From Roseburia_C sp031555935 (GTDB lineage Bacteria > Bacillota > Clostridia > Lachnospirales > Lachnospiraceae), in the NCBI GenBank assembly GCA_031555935.1, contig JAVBTX010000006.1, forward strand, positions 62,001-126,000: DNA of 64,000 nt, written 5' to 3'. The notes under the pieces are model-generated. The model searched no databases. It was not told the DNA's origin and saw nothing but the letters and a program-made list of their open reading frames with translations. Shown one piece after another: positions 58,033-64,000 of the stretch. The position numbers and the translations under genes were made by a program. Positions within the stretch are counted from its first letter, which is position 1. Each line of letters begins with the position of its first letter.

Positions 58033-60810
58033 ATGTTAAAAAAATTACTGGAGAGAAATAAACGGTTCTGTGAAGCTTATGGCGAAGAGTCCAGCCGCGA
58101 CTCGTATCATGGGGAATTAAATTATGAGGCGGGGAAGCTGTTCTTTGTGATTTATTTTATGCTTTTTATCTGGCTGCCTTATATCCCGAAGGACTTAGAG
58201 CTGCACCCACAGCCATACTTAGCTGTCACCCTGCGCGTGGTTTTGAGTGTGCTCAGTATTATCGTAATCCTTTTACGATGTACGAAGCAGTTTCAGTATC
58301 GTCCCGATGTGCTGCTGAAAGCTTTGATGCTCTATCTTTATTTAGCAACCGCCCTAATCACGGCGACGGCAAATGAAGCAGCCGGACTCTATATCGGCGG
58401 CTTTGCATTTATCATTATGGTTCCGGTCTTTGCACCGTTTTCCTTTCGCTATAAGGTGTCGGCATCATTAGCGGCGGTGGTCCTCTTTTTGGTAGTCGGA
58501 ACGGCTGTTGCGATTGATTTTTCAATCAGCTCGATATCCTACGCCGTCAATGACCTGTTCTCGGCGATTGTGGTTAGCATTTTAGCCTCCTACCAGCAGG
58601 ACAGTGTCCGTCATAGTACGTGGCAGCGGCGAAAAGATTTGGATGCAATGAATGCGCAGAATGAAAAAAATCTGGGTACTATTTTCAATCTGGCCAGCAA
58701 GGCGGAACTGGCGAGCAAGTCAAAGAGTGATTTTCTGGCCAATATGAGTCATGAAATCCGCACCCCGATGAACGCCATTATTGGCATGACCGAGGTCGTT
58801 TTACGTGAAGAAGAATTATCGGCTGCGACGAAGGATAATCTGCTGTCGATCAAACAAGCCGGCAACAGCCTGCTGGCAATTATCAATGACATCCTTGATT
58901 TTTCCAAAATCGAGTCCGGCAAATTAGAGATTGTTCCGTCGGAGTATTACATTACGTCGGTCTTTCATGATGTGTGCAGCATCATTCGCACCAAGATAAA
59001 AACCGAGGAGGTGGCATTTATTGCCGATATCGACAGTAACCTGCCATATATGCTCAATGGTGACGAAACGCGAATTCGTCAGATTTTGCTGAACTTAATG
59101 ACCAATGCGGCGAAATATACCAGAACCGGTCATGTTCGTTTATCCATCGGCGGCGAAGTTACTGGCACAAGCTTACGGATGAAGATAACGGTGGAGGACA
59201 CCGGCATCGGCATCAAGCCAGAGGATTTAGCAAAACTGTTTCAGAAGTTTACCCAGCTCGACATTCAAAAAAACCGCGGCATCGAAGGCACCGGCTTAGG
59301 TCTGGCGATTACGCAGAATCTCTGTGAATTGATGGGCGGCGAAATCACGGTCACGAGTGAATATGGAAAAGGCTCGGTGTTTACCGTCACCTTACCGCAG
59401 GAAATCAAGAATCCGGCACCGCTGGCGACTGTGAAGGAGCGGGAGAAGATTCGCATTTTACTCTATGAGGAACGCGCAATCTATCAGCATTACTTAGGGC
59501 AGACATTAACAAATCTTAATTTGGCATATCAAGCGGTCGAAACGCTGTCAGCTTTTGAGCAGGAGTTAGAAAGCGGCCGTTACCAGCATGTATTTTTGTC
59601 ACACGCTCTTTTTGCGAAGGCAGAACCAATGTTAAATCGCCACAAGGATGCGGAAGTATTTCTGTTATCGGAGTTTGGCGAAGAAGTATCGCCGCCAAAT
59701 GTGCGCGTGCTGGCGATGCCAGTCAGCAGCATTTCGGTAGCTTGTGCGCTGAATAATGAAAGTGTCCATGACATTACCGGCGAAGCCGAGGAGACGGATA
59801 TCGCCGCAACAGCCGCCAGCATTCTGGTCGTTGATGATATGGAAATGAACCTAAAAGTAATGGAACGGCTGCTGGCAGTGTTTGAAATTACGGCTGATAC
59901 GTGTTTGTCTGGTAAAGAAGCAATTGAAAAGGTTCAGCAGACCGATTATGACATTGTCTTTATGGACCATATGATGCCGGAAATGGACGGCATTGAGGCA
60001 GTCAAACGGATTCGTTCACTGGGCGGAAAATATCAGGAGCTGCCGATTATTGCCCTAACCGCAAATGCCGTCAACGGCATGAAAGAAATCTTTTTATCAA
60101 ATGGTTTTGATGATTTCCAATCGAAGCCGGTTGAAATATCGAAGTTGAAAAGCATCTTGGCCAAATGGGTTCCGAAGGAAAAGCAGCAGAAGCCGAAGAC
60201 GGTGGAAAAAGGTTCCATGCCAGCAAAAATAAACCACGAAATCGTCATGGAAAATGTCGATGCGAAGGTGGGATTGCGCAATATCGGCGGTAACATGGAG
60301 GACTACCTTGAGACTTTGGAATGCTTCTGCAAGGACGGCCAGACCAGACTGACTGACATCACGACATGTCTGGAACAAGACGACCTCCACTTATTTACCA
60401 TCAATGTTCATGCCCTCAAGAGTGCATCAGCAACCATCGGTGCCGCGAAGCTATCCGAGATGGCAAGACTGCTTGAAACCGCGGGCAACAATGAGGCCAG
60501 CAGTTACATCGCCTTACATACCACACCATTCCTAGCAGAACTAGAGCAGACCATCACGACCATCACGGATTATATTACCCAGCAAAAAGGCGAGGTTGTT
60601 GTTGAGGAACAATTGGAAGCGACAGAGTTGCAGGAGTTTATCAAAAAACTAAAATCGGCAATATCGAATTATGACATCAGTACCGCCGATGAGATATTGG
60701 TGAAGCTGAAAAAAAGCCAGGTGGCCGAGGCGGCAAATAAGATAGCGGAGTGTTTACTGCTGTCGGAATACGATGAGGCTGTCAGGCTTGTAGATAGCAT
60801 AACAAATTAA
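58033..60810 (+). CDS. Second hybrid histidine kinase with pseudo-receiver, receiver and Hpt
   Basis: 925 residues. Six to seven membrane segments (about 35-195), HisKA with NMSHEIRTPMNAIIGM (H240), HATPase (NLMTNAAKYT, DTGIGI, GTGLGLAI). Then a domain of receiver size (about 470-580, beginning EKIRILLYEERAIYQHYLG) that lacks the acceptor aspartate and is probably a pseudo-receiver, a true receiver (VDDME, D645 in IVFMDHMMPEMDGIE, K in SKPVE) and Hpt with H793 (VHALKSAS). The C-terminal 100 residues repeat a helical pattern. It has no PAS domain, unlike the first hybrid kinase. Confidence 0.92.
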   Translation: MLKKLLERNKRFCEAYGEESSRDSYHGELNYEAGKLFFVIYFMLFIWLPYIPKDLELHPQPYLAVTLRVVLSVLSIIVILLRCTKQFQYRPDVLLKALMLYLYLATALITATANEAAGLYIGGFAFIIMVPVFAPFSFRYKVSASLAAVVLFLVVGTAVAIDFSISSISYAVNDLFSAIVVSILASYQQDSVRHSTWQRRKDLDAMNAQNEKNLGTIFNLASKAELASKSKSDFLANMSHEIRTPMNAIIGMTEVVLREEELSAATKDNLLSIKQAGNSLLAIINDILDFSKIESGKLEIVPSEYYITSVFHDVCSIIRTKIKTEEVAFIADIDSNLPYMLNGDETRIRQILLNLMTNAAKYTRTGHVRLSIGGEVTGTSLRMKITVEDTGIGIKPEDLAKLFQKFTQLDIQKNRGIEGTGLGLAITQNLCELMGGEITVTSEYGKGSVFTVTLPQEIKNPAPLATVKEREKIRILLYEERAIYQHYLGQTLTNLNLAYQAVETLSAFEQELESGRYQHVFLSHALFAKAEPMLNRHKDAEVFLLSEFGEEVSPPNVRVLAMPVSSISVACALNNESVHDITGEAEETDIAATAASILVVDDMEMNLKVMERLLAVFEITADTCLSGKEAIEKVQQTDYDIVFMDHMMPEMDGIEAVKRIRSLGGKYQELPIIALTANAVNGMKEIFLSNGFDDFQSKPVEISKLKSILAKWVPKEKQQKPKTVEKGSMPAKINHEIVMENVDAKVGLRNIGGNMEDYLETLECFCKDGQTRLTDITTCLEQDDLHLFTINVHALKSASATIGAAKLSEMARLLETAGNNEASSYIALHTTPFLAELEQTITTITDYITQQKGEVVVEEQLEATELQEFIKKLKSAISNYDISTADEILVKLKKSQVAEAANKIAECLLLSEYDEAVRLVDSITN

Positions 60811-60843
60811 AAATAGATTCAAATTAAGAAAAGAGGAAATAGG

Positions 60844-63800
60844 ATGAAAACAAAAAGAAAAACAATCTTAAAACTAATTGCCTTTGTACTAACAATTGCC
60901 TTAGTCACCGGTGTGATACCGACCGGTCTGCCCGGAACGACCGGAACGTTCGATGCGGCCATAACGGTCATGGCGGCAGATGCGAACTTCCAGACAGGGG
61001 ACGGCAGTGCGGCATCACCGTTTGGTATTACAACGGCCGAGGAGCTGGAGAAGCTTGCGGCGCTGGTAAATGCAAATAATGCAACGTATAACGCGGCATA
61101 TTATCGGCTTGGAGCCAATATTGACTTAAGCAGCATCAGTAACTGGACTCCAATTGGAACGCAGTCTAATCCATTCAAAGGAACATTTGACGGAAATGGT
61201 AAGACCATCAGCAACATGACCATCGATAATTCTAGTGGTATTTTCCAGGGCTTGTTTGGGAAAATCGACGGAGCCGTGATAGAAAAACTTGGTGTTACCG
61301 ATGTGGCGTTAATAACATTCAATAATTCTGGCGGCATCGCAGGCTTCGTAACAAGCAGCAGCATTACAAACTGTTACACAACCGGTTCAGTCCGTGGAAC
61401 ATCATATGTGATTGGCGGAATAGCCGGATATGTTTCGACAAATAGTACAATTTCGAACTGTTATTCCACCTGCAATGTTACGGGTGGTTCAGGGTATGCT
61501 GGTGGAATTGCTGGTCAGTTATCTAGCAGCAGCGTTTTAAACTGCTACGCAACTGGGACGATTCGCGGAACTGTAAGCGTCGGTGGTATTGTTGGGGATA
61601 CATGGATGGGTACGATATCAAATTGTGCGGCACTGAATGTGAGGATAGAGGGAACTACCTCTGATGTCGGTCGTATTATTGGATCTGTCACTAGTGCAAC
61701 CTTATCGAACAACGCTGCATATAATGGGATATTGAATCAGGATGATGAAAATAGTAGTTGGGTATCCAATCTTAGTGGTAAGGATGGGGGAAATTTATCT
61801 TATACCGATATTATAGCGGATGGAACAATTGGCGGACGCTTTGTATCACCAGTCTGGACAATGGGGGCGGGAGCATTACCAGGATTTGGTGCCGTGGTTG
61901 CGATGCCAAGCCACATTGTGGATACAGATTTATCAGCAGTATTTGAGGGCGAGGGAACAGAAGCTTCACCATTTATCATCAATACGGAAGCACACTTAAG
62001 AAAACTGGCATCATTGGTCAATGGCGGTGATGCGGATTATCTCAGTGCTTGCTATCGGTTGACCGAGAGTATTACACTTGATTGCGCTTTAAATGGTAAC
62101 TGGACGCCAATCGGAACGGATTCTTATCCATTCAAAGGAACATTTGACGGAAATGGTAAGGCCATCAGCAACATGACCATCGATAATTCTAGTGGTGATT
62201 ACCAGGGTTTGTTTGGGAAAATCGACGGAGCCGTGATAGAAAAACTTGGTGTTACCGATGTGGCATTAACAACACACAGTAAATCCGGAGGCATTGCGGG
62301 CCGTGTAACCAACAGCAGCATTACAAACTGTTACACAACCGGTTCAGTCAGTGGAACATATAGTAATATTGGCGGAATAGCCGGATATGTTGAGACAAAT
62401 AGTACAATTTTGAACTGTTATTCTACCTGTGATGTTACGGGTGGTTTATATTATACTGGTGGAATTGCTGGTTATTTATCTAGCAGCAGCGTTTTAAACT
62501 GCTACGCAACTGGGACGATTAGCGGAACTGAAAGCATCGGTGGCATTGTTGGAAATTCATCTAGTGGTACGGTATCAAATTGTGCGGCACTGAATGTGAA
62601 GATAGCGGGAACTACTTCTGATGTCGGTCGTATTATTGGATCTGTCGTGGGTGCAACCTTATCGAACAATGTTGCATATAGCGAGATATTGAATCAAGCC
62701 AACACAAAAACATGGAGTACAAAAGGTGCAGCAACAAACAATGGATTAGACATAAAAATGTCACAAGTGGTCACTCCATCATTCTGGTCCGCTACCATGA
62801 ACTGGACGTCACCATGGATTTGCGGAGAGGGCAAGCTGCCGGTTCTGGCGGGTGACCAGGATGGCACGATTCCAAGCCATTTTGGAAGAACAGTCTTGAC
62901 CATCACTGGAGTAACTGCAACAACTCGCTCCTATGACGGAACAACAACAGTAGTCCTAAGCGGCGGCGAGCTGTCAGGTGTACTGCCAGACGATGAAGGA
63001 GAGGTTGGTTTTACACTCGGAATTGGTGTAATGGAGGATAAAAATGTTGGTGATGGAAAAACCGTGACAACGAATATCCTTCTAACCGGCAGCGAGGCAG
63101 GTAACTATACCTTGACCCAGCCAACCGATGTCGTGGTTACAATTGAAGAAAGACCAATCACCATCACCGATGTAACCGCAACAACTCGCTCCTATGACGG
63201 AACAACAACAGTCGGCCTTAGCGACGGCGAGCTGTCCGGTGTACTGTCAGCCGATGAAGGAAAGGTTGGTTTCACACTTGGAAGTGGTGAAATGGATAAT
63301 AAAAAAGTTGGTGATGGAAAAACCGTAACAACGAATATCCTCCTAACCGGCAGCGAAGCAGGTAACTATACCTTGACCCAGCCAACCGATGTTACCGTTT
63401 CAATTACCGAAAGACCTGTCACCATCTCCGGACTATCAGCCAGCGATAAGGCATACGATGGAACAACGGCCGCAGTGGCAACCGGTACGGCTGTCATCGA
63501 TGGGAAAATTGATGGCGATGACTTAACCGTCGAAGCTGGCACCGCAGCATTTGATAGTGCAGACAAGGGCAAAGACAAGACCGTAACCTTTTCTGGCTAC
63601 ACCCTATCCGGTGATGATGCAGGGAATTATGAGCTGTCAGCCCAGCCAGCCGATGTAACCGCAAGCATCAAACCGGATCTTACAATTGCTGACATAAATG
63701 CAGTTACTCGCAGCTATGACGGTACCACCAATGTAACCTTAACCGGCGGAACCTTAGTCGGTGTTGATGAGGGCGATGATGTGGGATTTAACCTCGGCAT

Positions 63801-64000
63801 CGGAACCATGACTAACAAAAACGCAGGTACAAATAAAACCGTTACCACCAACATCACCCTAACCGGGGATGATAGCGACGATTACATTTTGACCCAGCCA
63901 ACCGATGTCGTGGTTACAATTGAAGAAAAATCAATCAACATCACTGATGTAACAGCAACACCTCGCACCTATAACGGAACACCAACAGTAGACCTTGGCG
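60844..64000 (+). CDS. Giant secreted adhesin with GLUG and YDG repeats (3' end outside the window)
   Basis: 1052 codons are visible with no stop before the window ends. AGAGGAAATAGG precedes the ATG, 33 bases after the hybrid kinase, on the same strand and without a terminator. Signal peptide about 1-45 (LIAFVLTIALVTGV core). Two large modules of GLUG-type beta-helix repeats (about 55-360 and 375-680; NPFKGTFDGNGKTISNMTI, GLFGKIDGAVIEKLGV, GGIAGYV…NCYSTCNVTGG) are followed by at least four YDG-type Ig-like repeats of about 87 residues (ATTRSYDGTTTV…GSEAGNYTLTQPTDV). These repeats are typical of filamentous adhesins. Substrate unknown. Confidence 0.82.
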   Translation, partial: MKTKRKTILKLIAFVLTIALVTGVIPTGLPGTTGTFDAAITVMAADANFQTGDGSAASPFGITTAEELEKLAALVNANNATYNAAYYRLGANIDLSSISNWTPIGTQSNPFKGTFDGNGKTISNMTIDNSSGIFQGLFGKIDGAVIEKLGVTDVALITFNNSGGIAGFVTSSSITNCYTTGSVRGTSYVIGGIAGYVSTNSTISNCYSTCNVTGGSGYAGGIAGQLSSSSVLNCYATGTIRGTVSVGGIVGDTWMGTISNCAALNVRIEGTTSDVGRIIGSVTSATLSNNAAYNGILNQDDENSSWVSNLSGKDGGNLSYTDIIADGTIGGRFVSPVWTMGAGALPGFGAVVAMPSHIVDTDLSAVFEGEGTEASPFIINTEAHLRKLASLVNGGDADYLSACYRLTESITLDCALNGNWTPIGTDSYPFKGTFDGNGKAISNMTIDNSSGDYQGLFGKIDGAVIEKLGVTDVALTTHSKSGGIAGRVTNSSITNCYTTGSVSGTYSNIGGIAGYVETNSTILNCYSTCDVTGGLYYTGGIAGYLSSSSVLNCYATGTISGTESIGGIVGNSSSGTVSNCAALNVKIAGTTSDVGRIIGSVVGATLSNNVAYSEILNQANTKTWSTKGAATNNGLDIKMSQVVTPSFWSATMNWTSPWICGEGKLPVLAGDQDGTIPSHFGRTVLTITGVTATTRSYDGTTTVVLSGGELSGVLPDDEGEVGFTLGIGVMEDKNVGDGKTVTTNILLTGSEAGNYTLTQPTDVVVTIEERPITITDVTATTRSYDGTTTVGLSDGELSGVLSADEGKVGFTLGSGEMDNKKVGDGKTVTTNILLTGSEAGNYTLTQPTDVTVSITERPVTISGLSASDKAYDGTTAAVATGTAVIDGKIDGDDLTVEAGTAAFDSADKGKDKTVTFSGYTLSGDDAGNYELSAQPADVTASIKPDLTIADINAVTRSYDGTTNVTLTGGTLVGVDEGDDVGFNLGIGTMTNKNAGTNKTVTTNITLTGDDSDDYILTQPTDVVVTIEEKSINITDVTATPRTYNGTPTVDLG
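61141..62697 (+). repeat. Tandem duplication of the GLUG module, offset 957 bases
   Basis: Sequence around CCATTCAAAGGAACATTTGA at 61171 recurs at 62128, and homology extends over about 600 bases in each copy. The offset, 957 bases, equals 319 codons, so the frame is kept. Copies differ at scattered bases, which indicates an older duplication than the 66-base leucine-rich units. A second period of 261 bases (87 codons) runs through the YDG part (62920, 63181). Confidence 0.8.

Overview
The window looks like a chromosomal segment of a low-to-moderate GC, spore-forming Firmicute, most likely a Lachnospiraceae-type Clostridium. The evidence is the run asp23-nusB-xseA-xseB-ispA-dxs-tlyA-nadK-argR-recN-spoIVB-spo0A in the order usual for Clostridia, a nudF-spoIIM-xerD block, a DUF5688 protein (mostly a Lachnospiraceae family), strong AGGAGG-type ribosome binding sites, and sigma-A promoters with 17-base spacers. 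No insertion sequence, CRISPR array, prophage or rRNA gene was seen. The species cannot be named from sequence alone.

Layout. 1-2.9 kb: end of a regulator with a GyrI-like effector domain, a RidA-family protein, a membrane-tethered MerR regulator behind a promoter with a 19-base spacer, and a two-gene DUF3990 (ADP-ribosyltransferase-like) module. 3.0-7.1 kb: a one-chain fusion of an N-acetylmuramoyl-L-alanine amidase and a PdaA-type deacetylase, then nudF, spoIIM and xerD. 7.3-10.7 kb: shikimate genes, with aroE-aroF leftward and aroD-aroK rightward from a divergent promoter pair. 10.7-18.6 kb: tRNA-Arg(CCG), an SH3 membrane protein, rluF, ligA, metA, an unknown gene and an EAL phosphodiesterase. 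18.7-30 kb: the conserved housekeeping and sporulation run listed above. 30-37 kb: glgA, DUF5688, and a leftward operon of a cupin-type regulator followed by potABCD for polyamine uptake. 37.0-37.8 kb: two mini-genes, one of them a HicB antitoxin with its middle deleted, a cluster of short direct repeats, and tRNA-Thr(CGU).

37.9-64 kb is a signalling and surface region. It has two complete two-component systems, two very large secreted repeat proteins (BspA-type leucine-rich repeats; a DUF6273 protein), and then a tightly packed gene run. That run holds a receiver protein with an unfamiliar helical front half, an NCS2 purine permease, a hybrid kinase with receiver and Hpt, a beta-propeller sensor fused to HD-GYP, an RpfG-like receiver/HD-GYP protein, a second hybrid kinase with Hpt, and a giant GLUG/YDG-repeat adhesin that runs off the right edge. 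The likely logic (inference) is a phosphorelay that controls cyclic-di-GMP breakdown and, through it, cell-surface adhesins. A purine transporter inside the same unit raises the possibility that purine state is sensed or the nucleotide product is salvaged. This run is the best candidate in the window for an undescribed system.
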